From contig NZ_CP083387.1 in NCBI RefSeq assembly GCF_020042345.1, positions 2,666,001-2,730,000 on the forward strand: a stretch of 64,000 nucleotides of DNA, given 5' to 3'. The DNA comes from Arachidicoccus terrestris (lineage in GTDB: Bacteria > Bacteroidota > Bacteroidia > Chitinophagales > Chitinophagaceae). The translations under genes were made by a program, and so were the position numbers. Shown here piece after piece: positions 34,665-43,232 of this stretch. Numbering within the stretch: the stretch's first letter is position 1; each line of letters begins with the position of its first letter. Below the pieces are notes generated by a model. It ran no database searches and was not told the DNA's origin. It saw only the letters and a list, made by a program, of their open reading frames with translations.

Positions 34665-35507
34665 ATGATAAGAGAATACAAAGAAGAGCATACAGCGGCA
34701 AAATTTATCATGCATAGTGAAGATAAAAGCTTTTCGGGAAAGGGACTCAAAAAGCAAAGCCCGGAACCGATCAACACATTTATCTTTAATGGTGGCAACG
34801 CGCAGAATGTAATTATTGATGAAGTGACCTATAAAATGCCGGCGCATTGTATTTTGCCGTTGGTGGCGAACCAACATTTTATTTTTGAGCGCCCTGAGTC
34901 ACTTACTGCCTGGCAATTCAACCGGGAATTTTACTGTATTGTTGATCATGACGCAGAAGTGGGCTGCGTAGGATTTCTTTTTTACGGTATTCAGCATCCC
35001 ATGTTCATCAGGTTGAATCAGGAGGAAATTGAAGAAATCCGACATTTAAAGAAAGTGTTTTCCAACGAGTTGCTGTTGCATGACCATTTTCAGGGAGAAA
35101 TGCTGCGTACGCTTTTAAAAAGGGTGATCATCAAAACCACCCGGATCGCTAAACAGCAGGCGGAGAGCTACCAGTCATTTTCGGATGAAAAAATGGATAT
35201 AGTCCGCAGATTCGCCTTATTAGTAGAAGGCAGTTTTAAACAGCACCATGAGGTGAGCTATTATGCGGCTGCTTTAAATAAGTCTCCTAAAACCCTGAGT
35301 AATGTTTTCCTGCTATTGAAGCAGCCGGCGCCCTCCGTTGTCATTCGCAACCGGCTGATTCTGGAAGCCAAAAGATATCTTCATTATACGGACAAAACGG
35401 CAAAGGAGATCGCCTATGAACTTGGTTTTGAAAGCCCGGCGCATTTTAGCAGGTTCTTTAAAGCTTATTCAGGGATGAACGTGTCTAGTTTTCGCAGTAA
35501 GACTTGA
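34665..35507 (+). CDS. AraC-family transcriptional regulator
   Basis: 280 residues. A cupin-like N-terminal sensor (about 1-160) and a C-terminal double helix-turn-helix (about 185-280) with VSYYAAALNKSPKTLSNVFL, KAKRYLHYTDKTAKEIAYELGFESPAHFSRFFKAYSG in outline and the ending MNVSSFRSKT. It lies inside the redox cluster on the same strand, 35 bases after the SDR gene, so it may control the cluster. The ligand is not known. Confidence 0.92.
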   Translation: MIREYKEEHTAAKFIMHSEDKSFSGKGLKKQSPEPINTFIFNGGNAQNVIIDEVTYKMPAHCILPLVANQHFIFERPESLTAWQFNREFYCIVDHDAEVGCVGFLFYGIQHPMFIRLNQEEIEEIRHLKKVFSNELLLHDHFQGEMLRTLLKRVIIKTTRIAKQQAESYQSFSDEKMDIVRRFALLVEGSFKQHHEVSYYAAALNKSPKTLSNVFLLLKQPAPSVVIRNRLILEAKRYLHYTDKTAKEIAYELGFESPAHFSRFFKAYSGMNVSSFRSKT

Positions 35508-35536
35508 TTGTCTATTATTAAAAGTTGAATCAGGAA

Positions 35537-36097
35537 ATGACCGTTGATGACATACAGCATATTGACATGGGAGATGAAAACAGGTATTATCTCCGGTATT
35601 TTATAGATAAACTAGGCTATATACCGAACCTTATTGCCTCTATGATGCATTCAAAAAACGCGCTCGCCGGTTACTATCCCTTTCATGAAAGGAGGTCCTC
35701 ATTGTCCAAACTGGAGATAGAAGCAATTACGCTCAGCGTTTCTTCTGCCCATAAAGCCAATTATTGTATCGATCTGCATACAATGATCACCCGGCTCGTT
35801 GGACTCAATGATCAGCAAATCGAAGAAATAAAGCTGGGGGAAGTCACTTTCGACCACCGCTTGGATATTATGATAAAGCTGGCTGCTGATCTGGTTCATA
35901 GACCAACCAGTATGGATCCTGCGCGATTAGAGTCTTTTTTTGAATGCGGTTTTACAAAAGAACATTTGGTGGATATGGTTTTAGTGATTGGAGATTGTAT
36001 TATGACAAATATTACAGGGAATATATTTAATATTCCTGCTGATATTGCTCAGTTAAATGATTTCAAAAATAATCGCTATGAAAGACAAATTATTTAA
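35537..36097 (+). CDS. AhpD-like protein with a degenerate active site
   Basis: 186 residues from ATG 35537 (a TTG at 35525 would add four). It aligns along its length with the AhpD-like protein at 31997, including LSKLEIEAITLSVSSA and FTKEHLVDMVLVIGD. The motif reads HKANYCIDLHTM where the paralogue has NQCIYCLSAHTM, so the first Cys of CxxC is replaced by Ala while the second Cys and the His remain. A two-cysteine peroxidase cycle is therefore impossible; it could be a one-cysteine enzyme, or binding or regulatory. The stop overlaps the start of msrA by 20 bases. Confidence 0.85.
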   Translation: MTVDDIQHIDMGDENRYYLRYFIDKLGYIPNLIASMMHSKNALAGYYPFHERRSSLSKLEIEAITLSVSSAHKANYCIDLHTMITRLVGLNDQQIEEIKLGEVTFDHRLDIMIKLAADLVHRPTSMDPARLESFFECGFTKEHLVDMVLVIGDCIMTNITGNIFNIPADIAQLNDFKNNRYERQII

Positions 36098-36749
36098 AGT
36101 TAAACCTAACATCGGGCAGGTGTGCCTGCTTTTACTGATGCCATTGTTGAGTTGTATTCAGTCCGCAAGGGCAGCTATAAATATAGAGGCCAACACAACC
36201 GAGCTGCGCCCGAAATACGATACCGCTACTTTTGCGGCGGGCTGCTTTTGGTGTGTAGAGGCGCAATTTAAACAATTGGAAGGCGTGATATCTGTTACCT
36301 CCGGATTTACGGGAGGCCATGTGCCCAATCCATCTTACAGGCAGGTTTGTACAGGGCAGACCGGGCACGCAGAAGCCTGCAATATCGCCTATGATCCGGC
36401 CAAGATTTCATATAAGGAACTTTTAGCGGCTTTTTTTGTTGCCCACGATCCTACGACACGTAACCGGCAGGGCAATGATATTGGCACTCAGTACCGGTCG
36501 GCTATTTTCTACCACGATAGCGAACAGAAAAAGGAAGCTGAATTCTATATCCGGCGGCTGAACGAAGAGAAAGCATACGGCAAGGATGTTGTCACAGAGG
36601 TTGCGCCTTATAAGGTTTTTTACAAAGCAGAAGGCTATCATCAGGATTATTATGCTAATAACCAGAAAGTTCCTTATTGCCAATTGGTCATCAAGCCGAA
36701 GTTGGATAAGTTTAGAAAGGTCTTTAAAGAGAAATTGAAAAAACCATAA
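36078..36749 (+). CDS. msrA: Peptide-methionine (S)-S-oxide reductase MsrA, lipoprotein form
   Basis: 223 residues from ATG 36078. Signal with a lipobox-like LLSC near residue 23, so it is predicted to be lipid-anchored outside the cytoplasm. The catalytic stretch TFAAGCFWCVEAQF contains the active Cys. GHAEACNIAYDPAKISY, HDPTTRNRQGNDIGTQYRSAIF and the terminal YHQDYYANN are family signatures. It reduces the S epimer of methionine sulfoxide in proteins. The start lies inside the previous gene; ATG 36057 in the same frame gives a longer overlap and a poorer signal peptide. msrB follows after 15 bases. Confidence 0.93.
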   Translation: MKDKLFKVKPNIGQVCLLLLMPLLSCIQSARAAINIEANTTELRPKYDTATFAAGCFWCVEAQFKQLEGVISVTSGFTGGHVPNPSYRQVCTGQTGHAEACNIAYDPAKISYKELLAAFFVAHDPTTRNRQGNDIGTQYRSAIFYHDSEQKKEAEFYIRRLNEEKAYGKDVVTEVAPYKVFYKAEGYHQDYYANNQKVPYCQLVIKPKLDKFRKVFKEKLKKP

Positions 36750-36764
36750 AAGTAAAAGTTGTAT

Positions 36765-37292
36765 ATGAAAAATCTAATCGTCATTCTTGGAGCGGTTTTA
36801 CTATTCTTTTATAGTTGCCAGGGACAAATCAATAAAAGTAACTCTATGGCAGAAAACCATACAATATCAAATCCGTACTATTCCAGAACTGATACAACTC
36901 ATCTTAACGTGAGCAATGCCCAGTGGAAAAAGATTTTGCCTCCTGACCTGTATAAAGTTGCGAGGGAGCAGGGAACCGAGCGCGCCTTTACCGGCCAGTA
37001 CTGGAATAGTGATACCAGGGGAACTTATTACTGTGCCGTATGTGGCAATAAACTGTTCAGGTCGGACGCCAAGTTTGCAAGCAGTTGTGGATGGCCAAGC
37101 TTTTTTGAACCCGTCAGAAAGGGGAGTGTTATTTATAAAGAAGACGATTCATATGGGATGCACCGGATAGAGGTAGAGTGTGCCAGATGTAATTCTCACC
37201 TGGGGCATATCTTTAATGATGGGCCTCCACCGACAGGTAAGCGGTATTGTATGAATTCGGTTTCGTTAGACTTTGATCCGGATGTAAATTGA
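36765..37292 (+). CDS. msrB: Peptide-methionine (R)-S-oxide reductase MsrB, lipoprotein form
   Basis: 175 residues from ATG 36765. Lipoprotein signal with FYSC at its end (MKNLIVILGAVLLFFYSC). Zinc-binding CxxC pairs are CAVCGNKLF and CARCNSHLGH, and the catalytic Cys is in GKRYCMNSVSLDF. SSCGWPSF is the other conserved stretch. It reduces the R epimer of methionine sulfoxide. MsrA and MsrB are separate but adjacent and both are predicted lipoproteins, so this is a membrane-anchored repair pair. A TTG at 36759 would add two residues. Confidence 0.93.
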   Translation: MKNLIVILGAVLLFFYSCQGQINKSNSMAENHTISNPYYSRTDTTHLNVSNAQWKKILPPDLYKVAREQGTERAFTGQYWNSDTRGTYYCAVCGNKLFRSDAKFASSCGWPSFFEPVRKGSVIYKEDDSYGMHRIEVECARCNSHLGHIFNDGPPPTGKRYCMNSVSLDFDPDVN

Positions 37293-37317
37293 AAGCTGAA
37301 GTCGGACAACTCGGTGT

Positions 37318-38013
37318 TTACGGCCTCAACAAATATGGCCGGACCATTTTCTCCCAGATGGCGTACCCTTTTGGGTTCATGTGAAGCATATCTTTAACGA
37401 AAAGTTCAGGCCTGGCCTGACCGCTATTTGTCATCGGGGCATATATATCAATGAATTTTGTATTGGGCTGTCCTGCCAGGTAGTCTTTGATCAGTTTATT
37501 GGCTGCCATACATTTATCATTGAACTGTGCACGGCTGGGGCTCGGTTTCATCGCGATATATCCAAATGGGATACTTGGCAGCCGGGAGCGGATCAGTGTA
37601 TACATCTTTACGAACCGTTGAAAAACTGTATCTGCGGTAGCCGTTTTCTGAGGCAGGTCGTTCTCGCCGACATACATAATAATCTGCCTCGGTTTATATT
37701 TAAAAATGAGCTGATCCGCAAAATAGATCATATCATTAAGAACGAAACCGCCGACTCCCCGGTTCAATACGACATAACGACCAAAGTCTCGCTGTAAGGT
37801 ACCCCATTTACGTATCGAAGAGCTGCCTACAAACAGTATCGGGTTAGAAGGTGGCTTGTATATATTATCATATTGCTGGATGATGGCTACATCTTTACTG
37901 TATGCATGCTCGTTGGTTGTTTGTCCCATTGCCAGTAATATGCAAAACAGCATAAAGACGGTTAAAAATGATCGTCGGTAAGCTTCTTGTATAATCCTGG
38001 ATTTTTGTTTCAT
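37318..38013 (-). CDS. SGNH/GDSL-type hydrolase, exported
   Basis: 231 residues. A signal peptide (about 10-32) precedes an SGNH fold: block I ILFVGSSSIRKWG (nucleophile Ser in GSSS), block II with VLNRGVGGFVLND (Gly), block III VGENDLPQ (Asn), and block V DMLHMNPKGYAIW (Asp and His). It resembles the GDSL esterases with acetyl-xylan or platelet-activating-factor-acetylhydrolase-like folds and could be a carbohydrate esterase. It is convergent with msrB, 25 bases away. Confidence 0.9.
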   Translation of the reverse strand: MKQKSRIIQEAYRRSFLTVFMLFCILLAMGQTTNEHAYSKDVAIIQQYDNIYKPPSNPILFVGSSSIRKWGTLQRDFGRYVVLNRGVGGFVLNDMIYFADQLIFKYKPRQIIMYVGENDLPQKTATADTVFQRFVKMYTLIRSRLPSIPFGYIAMKPSPSRAQFNDKCMAANKLIKDYLAGQPNTKFIDIYAPMTNSGQARPELFVKDMLHMNPKGYAIWEKMVRPYLLRP

Positions 38014-38063
38014 TATCTTTGATTTAGACGTCTGTGAGTGATTAAATATACAACAGTTGGCTG

Positions 38064-39410
38064 TTATTGATGATCCGGGTTATGGTATGTTTTTCTTTCT
38101 GCAGTGTCAACAGTTATCTCTTCACTAACGGTATGGCTCGATTTTTCTACGATACGCTTGAAGGTCGGGATATCGACAGCTTTCTCGCTTTTGGCGATAA
38201 CGACAGTGGCTACACTGTTACCGATCACGTTGACGATAGCACGCCCCTCGCTCATAAACCGGTCTACGCCGATAAGCAATGCGAGGCCTTCCAAAGGAAT
38301 TATTTTTAACGCTGTTAAGGTAGATGTTAACACCAGAAAGCCCGAGCCAGTGACGCCTGCCGCGCCTTTGCTGCTGATAAGCAATACGGCAATAATTCCC
38401 AGTTCATGCCCTAAAGTAAGGGGTACTTGGAATACCTGCGCCAGGAAAATAATAGACATACTAAGGTATATGCTGGTCCCATCCAGATTAAAACTATAGC
38501 CTGCCGGAATGACCAGCCCTACAACGCCCCTGTCGCAGCCTGCCTTTTCAAGCTTTTCCATGATATTGGGCAGCACAACTTCACTGCTGCTGGTGCCAAG
38601 TACAATCAGTATCTCTTCCTTAATATAGACCAGGAGCTTCCATAAACTGAATTTGTAAAAATAGGCAATCGCATTGAGCACAATAAAAATGAAAAGTATG
38701 CCTGTGAGATAAAAGGTAAAGAGCAGCTTGCCCAGTACAAATAAGCTGGCGAAACCAAATTTTCCGATGGTGTATGCCATGCCGCCGAAGGCACCAATGG
38801 GACTGACCTTAATCACCAGGTGCAGGATATTGAATAAAAGTTTATTCAATTTTTCAAAGAAGCGAATAACAGAGGCACCCCCCGGACCCATCCTGGAAAG
38901 GCCAACACTAAATAGAATTCCAAATAGCAGGATCTGCAAAATATTTCCCTTAGCGAAAGACTCAACGATATTAGAAGGTACCAGATTCGAGATAAAGTGC
39001 CCCCAATCCATTTGTGCTTCAGGAGCGTTTAAGGCTGGTGCGCCAGTATTGACAGAAGGAATATGTTCTGTCGGAATACCAGTTCCGGGCTGTATAAAAT
39101 GAGTTACGATCAGCCCTATGATAAGTGTGAAGGTAGTGATGATCTCAAAATAAAGGATGGCCTTACCTCCGATCCTGCCTACTTTTTTCATCTCTCCTGC
39201 ACCTGACATGCCTAGAACCAGGCATACAAAGATAACTGGTGCAATCACCATGCGAATCAGATTAATATACATGTCAGCAATGATCTTCGCAGCGGGGGAA
39301 AAACCCGGAACCAACCATCCCATTATAATACCTAACACAATGCCTATTAAAACCTGCACATATAAAACCTTAAGATACTTCATAGGAATGTTGAATTTAC
39401 TAAATTGCAT
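38064..39410 (-). CDS. Dicarboxylate/amino acid:cation symporter (DAACS family, DctA/GltP-like)
   Basis: 448 residues with eight or so helices and two re-entrant loops. The substrate- and ion-binding signatures are SSKGAAGVTGSGFLVL (HP2 region) and GVDRFMSEGRAIVNVIGNSVATVVIAK (TM8). The serine-rich HP1 loop reads GTSSSEVVLPNI. The family imports C4-dicarboxylates or glutamate/aspartate with H+ or Na+. MSEGRAIVNVIGN instead of MSEARAxTN leaves the substrate open, so no gene name is given. ATG 39410 is used; ATG 39383 (MKYLKVLY) is also plausible. Confidence 0.92.
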   Translation of the reverse strand: MQFSKFNIPMKYLKVLYVQVLIGIVLGIIMGWLVPGFSPAAKIIADMYINLIRMVIAPVIFVCLVLGMSGAGEMKKVGRIGGKAILYFEIITTFTLIIGLIVTHFIQPGTGIPTEHIPSVNTGAPALNAPEAQMDWGHFISNLVPSNIVESFAKGNILQILLFGILFSVGLSRMGPGGASVIRFFEKLNKLLFNILHLVIKVSPIGAFGGMAYTIGKFGFASLFVLGKLLFTFYLTGILFIFIVLNAIAYFYKFSLWKLLVYIKEEILIVLGTSSSEVVLPNIMEKLEKAGCDRGVVGLVIPAGYSFNLDGTSIYLSMSIIFLAQVFQVPLTLGHELGIIAVLLISSKGAAGVTGSGFLVLTSTLTALKIIPLEGLALLIGVDRFMSEGRAIVNVIGNSVATVVIAKSEKAVDIPTFKRIVEKSSHTVSEEITVDTAERKTYHNPDHQ

Positions 39411-39438
39411 TTATCAGGTCGCCGGGCTCCTGTTTTTT

Positions 39439-39446
39439 CAAAGCTA
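39439..39446 (-). promoter_or_regulatory. -7 element of the symporter gene
   Basis: On the minus strand TAGCTTTG matches TAnnTTTG and ends 28 bases before ATG 39410. The -33 box is not clear. Confidence 0.4.
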
Positions 39447-39633
39447 AGTTTCACCGGTTATTGAAGCCATTTACGCATTTTCTCTACAAATGGTTGATTG
39501 TGTATTCTGCTTCTCTCTGTTTATGGCGTTCAGATTATCACTTTGTGAATATACCAAAAATAATGATTAAAATGTCGTCATGATAAGATAGGCAGCGTCT
39601 GATCTTGATGGCGGGATTTTTCCCTGTTTCTGC

Positions 39634-39641
39634 TATCTTTG
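39634..39641 (+). promoter_or_regulatory. -7 element of the ytxJ-like gene
   Basis: TATCTTTG matches TAnnTTTG, 23 bases ahead of the ATG at 39665. A convincing -33 box is not seen. Confidence 0.4.
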
Positions 39642-39664
39642 CTGTTTAAAAGTAAAACCATACC

Positions 39665-40003
39665 ATGATAGATTGGAAGGCATTAGATAGTGAGCAGAAA
39701 GTCGCAGAAGTGATTCTGCTTTCGGATAGCAAGCCACAAATTATATTGAAGCACAGCATTTCATGTCCCACAAGTGCCATGGTCAAAAGCCGGTTGGACC
39801 GTTCCCCGGTTGTTGAAAATGCAGATTATTATCTTCTGGACCTTTGGAATCATAGGGCCGTATCTGATCTCATAGCCCAAAAGTTTGGCATCCGGCATGA
39901 ATCTCCACAGATTTTAATTATCCACGGTGGTCAATGTATCTATCATGAAAGTCATTATGGAATCGTGGTAGAAAAGATCGCGACGAGCATAGCGGCTATT
40001 TAA
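39665..40003 (+). CDS. ytxJ: Bacilliredoxin-like protein YtxJ/BrxC type
   Basis: 112 residues, thioredoxin-like. The motif LKHSISCPTSAMVKSRLD has a single cysteine (xCPTS), as in YtxJ/BrxC, with the downstream ESPQILIIHGGQCIYHESHYG holding the cis-Pro region and GG. These monothiol proteins remove bacillithiol from proteins, and Bacteroidota of this group commonly make bacillithiol. The gene ends 8 bases inside the convergent dnaG 3' end. Confidence 0.9.
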   Translation: MIDWKALDSEQKVAEVILLSDSKPQIILKHSISCPTSAMVKSRLDRSPVVENADYYLLDLWNHRAVSDLIAQKFGIRHESPQILIIHGGQCIYHESHYGIVVEKIATSIAAI

Positions 40004-41945
40004 AGATCACAGTGCCGAGCTGGTCGGTGAGATTTTTCTCTTCCTGCTTCAGGTGTTTCTGGATATGGAGTTGTTTGATCTGGTCCTCAAAGTCGTCGGC
40101 TTCCATAATCTCTTTTTGCGTGATTTCCAGCATCTGTTTGATCTTACGCAGTTTAAAATAGATGACGCTGTTTTGGGCGTCCTGTTTAGACACATCTCTA
40201 TCTACGATACTGTCCGATTTTTTGCCGGGAATCTTTTCATCCCACCGACGGCTGATTTCATAGGGTGTGAGCGTAATGGCTACGACCAGCTCCTGCATTT
40301 CTTTATCTTCTATGTATTGGAAAGATGCCGTATTTGGATTACTGCCTTCATTATAAGATCTACGGTAATATTCCAGCAGTTTTTCGTTGTCCTGATGTTC
40401 AAAAGGAAACCCCTGGATTTCATCAAAAATGTAATCTGCAATCGTCCAGTTATCTTTCCAGGGTTTTAATCCGAATTCCAGCAGCACACGCAATAAGTTA
40501 CGTTCTTGTATATTACCGGTATCCAGCGTAGCTATTTCCTGTTCGGCAGCCGGAGTTTCAATATCAGGAGGAGCAGCGCTATCAATTTCTGTGGCTGATT
40601 TACCCTGATGGTGTTTTTTCTCCAGTTTGGACAGGTTATCTCTTCTGTATTTATTGACCAGATTGGTCAGGCCATGTTCATCAATTTTCAGGACATCGGA
40701 ACATTGACGGATGTATTCTTGCTGTTTCGTAAAGTCTTCCGCCTTGCTGATCTTGCTGAGTGATTCAGCAATCCTGTTAACTGCGTCATTTTTTTTGGTG
40801 ATATCTGTGCCTGCATCCTTCATCAGGATCTCCAGCTGAAAAAGGATAAAGTCTTTCTTATTCTTCTGTATGAATTCTTTAAACTGATCAGCGCCCAGTT
40901 GGCGGACATAGCTATCCGGGTCTTCTCCATCAGGGATGAGTACCAGCCGTACATTCAACCCTTCTTCCAGGGCCATGTCCAGCCCTCTGAGTGCGGCTTT
41001 GACCCCGGCTTTATCGCCATCATAGATGATGGTCAGGTTCTGGGTATACTTTTTAATCAGCCGGAGCTGTTCAATCGTCAGCGAGGTCCCTCCGCTGGCA
41101 ACAACGTTTTCAATACCTGCCTGCGCCAATCCCAGCACATCCGTGTAGCCTTCCACGAGGAGACATTCATTTTCCTTATCAATGGTATGGCGGGCAAAAT
41201 AACTTCCATATAAGATCCTGCTTTTAATGTAGATCTCATTTTCCGGGGTATTAATGTATTTAGGAGCCTTATCCTTCTTACCGATTATACGCGCTCCAAA
41301 GCCTATGACTTTCCCGGAATTATTATGGATGGGGAAGATGATCCTGCCTCTATAATTATCCTGAAGCCGGTCCTGGTAGCTCCGCACCAGCCCGGTTTTC
41401 ATGAGCACATCCCGGCTATATTGATTCTTGACAGCAGCCTGGGCAAAAATATCGGGGCTGTCGGGATTATATCCTAAACCAAATTTCTCAATGATCGGCC
41501 GGTTAAAGCCCCTTTCTTTCAGATAGCTCAGGGCAATCTGTTCACCCTCTTCTGTTCCAAGGAGCTGCTCATGGAAGAATTTCTGCGCAAATCCGTTGAT
41601 GATATACAGGCTTTCTGCGGCTTGCATATGCTCTCTGGCTTCCTCGCTCATGGCAGTTTCTTCCACGGCAATACCATAACGGCGTGCCAGCCATTTGATG
41701 GCTTCTACATAGCTATATTTTTCATGCTCCATGACAAAAGTGATGGCATTGCCGCTTTTGCCACAGCCAAAGCATTTAAAAATTCCTTTACTCTGGGAAA
41801 CATTAAATGAAGGCGTCTTCTCTCCATGGAAAGGGCATAACCCCAGATAATTTGAGCCCCGCCGTCTAAGTTTCACAAACTCGCCCACTACATCGACAAT
41901 ATCAATGCGGTCGGTGACTTCACGTATCGTTTCCGGGGCGATCAT
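39996..41945 (-). CDS. dnaG: DNA primase DnaG
   Basis: 649 residues. N-terminal zinc domain with CPFHGEKTPSFNVSQSKG and FKCFGCGKSGNAITF (CHC2 type, residues 38-66). The TOPRIM catalytic core includes ECLLVEGYTDVLGLAQAG, VVASGGTSLTIEQ and TIIYDGDKAGVKAALRG with DGEDPDSYV. The C-terminal helicase-binding region (about 440-649) is less conserved. It synthesises RNA primers at the fork with DnaB. ATG at 41945. Its 3' end overlaps the convergent ytxJ-like gene by 8 bases. Confidence 0.96.
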   Translation of the reverse strand: MIAPETIREVTDRIDIVDVVGEFVKLRRRGSNYLGLCPFHGEKTPSFNVSQSKGIFKCFGCGKSGNAITFVMEHEKYSYVEAIKWLARRYGIAVEETAMSEEAREHMQAAESLYIINGFAQKFFHEQLLGTEEGEQIALSYLKERGFNRPIIEKFGLGYNPDSPDIFAQAAVKNQYSRDVLMKTGLVRSYQDRLQDNYRGRIIFPIHNNSGKVIGFGARIIGKKDKAPKYINTPENEIYIKSRILYGSYFARHTIDKENECLLVEGYTDVLGLAQAGIENVVASGGTSLTIEQLRLIKKYTQNLTIIYDGDKAGVKAALRGLDMALEEGLNVRLVLIPDGEDPDSYVRQLGADQFKEFIQKNKKDFILFQLEILMKDAGTDITKKNDAVNRIAESLSKISKAEDFTKQQEYIRQCSDVLKIDEHGLTNLVNKYRRDNLSKLEKKHHQGKSATEIDSAAPPDIETPAAEQEIATLDTGNIQERNLLRVLLEFGLKPWKDNWTIADYIFDEIQGFPFEHQDNEKLLEYYRRSYNEGSNPNTASFQYIEDKEMQELVVAITLTPYEISRRWDEKIPGKKSDSIVDRDVSKQDAQNSVIYFKLRKIKQMLEITQKEIMEADDFEDQIKQLHIQKHLKQEEKNLTDQLGTVIFK

Positions 41946-41980
41946 ATCAAAAATGAATAAAATTTAATTGATTGAAAAAA

Positions 41981-42391
41981 TTATATAGCTTGTTTTTTCC
42001 AAAAGGCCAATGCCAGGAAAAGCCATCCGGCTATAAAGCATACACCGCCTAAAGGCGTAATTATACCTAATTTTAATAAAGCAGGGTTACCTGCATCCAT
42101 TACAAATGTAAGCGCATATAAAGAGCCGCTGAATAAAATAATGCCTGCAATAAATAATCTACCCGCCCATACCAGTCGCTTCTGATCACCCGCTATAAAT
42201 AATATACCGGTAAGTAGCAGGGCAAAAACATGATACATTTGATATCGAACCCCAACTTCAAACACTGTCAGTGCCTGGGAGCTGACTTTTGTCTTTAAGC
42301 CGTGTGCGCCAAAAGCGCCCAGAATAACGGCCAATACTCCTAAGAGCGCGGCTATTTTAATAAAACAGGAATTGATCTTAGCTTTATCCAT
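41981..42391 (-). CDS. DUF423 family membrane protein
   Basis: 136 residues with four helices. The signature VILGAFGAHGLKTKVSSQAL (residues 21-40), with YQMYHVFALLLTGIL, IILFSGSLYALTF and ITPLGGVCFIAGWLFLALAFW, is that of the YgdD/DUF423 family. Function unknown; a small inner membrane protein. The stop of the upstream aroK overlaps its start codon by 8 bases, so the two genes are translationally coupled. Confidence 0.92.
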   Translation of the reverse strand: MDKAKINSCFIKIAALLGVLAVILGAFGAHGLKTKVSSQALTVFEVGVRYQMYHVFALLLTGILFIAGDQKRLVWAGRLFIAGIILFSGSLYALTFVMDAGNPALLKLGIITPLGGVCFIAGWLFLALAFWKKQAI

Positions 42392-42893
42392 GATTGTTAA
42401 TTATTTGTTCCAGTGTCGCGTTAGAAATCTCCTTACCTTCGATTCGGTACCTTGCCTGCCTGTAAAACACCGCTCTTTCCTGTAGCTTGCCGGCGATATA
42501 GTCCCGGAGTTCGGAATCAGCCAGCTTTGCGACCAGCGGGCGCTCAGCCCTGCCTTGTTTCAGACGGCCAATGATGATTTCTAAAGACTCATCCAGCCAT
42601 ATAGTCACCCCTCTGCTGTTCATATAAGCCATATTGTTCATTTGGCAGGGGGCGCCACCGCCGGTAGCCATTACAAAATCAGGCGCTCCCCCCAGTCGCC
42701 TCAGCGTTGCTGATTCTATTTGTCTAAATCCCGCTTCACCTTTGCTGGCAAAAATCTCTGCGATCGGCATTCCTTGCTCTTGTTCAATTATATCATCCAG
42801 ATCGTAGTGAGGGATACCAAGTTTGCGGGCGAGTTTGCCAGCCCAGTGAGATTTACCCACACCCATCATGCCCACTAAAAAGATTCTTGCCAT
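42384..42893 (-). CDS. aroK: Shikimate kinase AroK
   Basis: 169 residues from ATG 42893. Walker A is LVGMMGVGKSHWAGKLA near residue 5; DLDDIIEQEQG and GFRQIESATLRRLG bind shikimate; GGGAPCQM and the lid RPLVAKL with terminal YRQARY complete the family pattern. It phosphorylates shikimate in aromatic amino acid synthesis. A longer ORF starting at 42935 is rejected since family members begin MxRIFLVGxxGxGKS and a -7 element (TAATTTTG, 42911-42918) lies between the two starts. It overlaps the DUF423 gene by 8 bases. Confidence 0.95.
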   Translation of the reverse strand: MARIFLVGMMGVGKSHWAGKLARKLGIPHYDLDDIIEQEQGMPIAEIFASKGEAGFRQIESATLRRLGGAPDFVMATGGGAPCQMNNMAYMNSRGVTIWLDESLEIIIGRLKQGRAERPLVAKLADSELRDYIAGKLQERAVFYRQARYRIEGKEISNATLEQIINNHG

Positions 42894-42910
42894 AGCTGTT
42901 TCAAATGTGC

Positions 42911-42918
42911 CAAAATTA
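42911..42918 (-). promoter_or_regulatory. -7 element of aroK
   Basis: On the minus strand TAATTTTG matches TAnnTTTG, 17 bases upstream of ATG 42893. It supports the shorter aroK start. The -33 region is only T-rich. Confidence 0.4.
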
Positions 42919-43162
42919 CAAATTAATGGGGGCATATCTTTGAAAAAAAACGCATATCCTTAAATTTTGGGTCAGATTTTTGAATCGCACACCATCTTAT
43001 CATTTGCTTGCTGCAAGGCAGAAAAACGGGTAAAGCTAAATTTTATATAATGATTGCGATTAATGTGTTGTCTGCACCTGGCGCCGGCCCTTCGGAAAAA
43101 ATAGCAAACTCCATTTTGCAGATCATTAGCTACAATCGTTATTGAAGGTATATTCGTTGTAT

Positions 43163-43191
43163 TTTGGCTCTGGGCAGGCTCATTATTTTTG
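43163..43191 (+). promoter_or_regulatory. Promoter of alaS
   Basis: TTTG (43163-43166) and TATTTTTG (43184-43191) lie 17 bases apart, close to the Bacteroidota TTG-N17-23-TAnnTTTG promoter. A second -7 match, TACCTTTG, is at 43204-43211. The alaS ATG is at 43233. The rest of the gap between aroK and alaS (42919-43162) shows nothing else. Confidence 0.55.
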
Positions 43192-43232
43192 CTTAATTAA
43201 TTCTACCTTTGCCACCTTAAACAAGAAAAATA

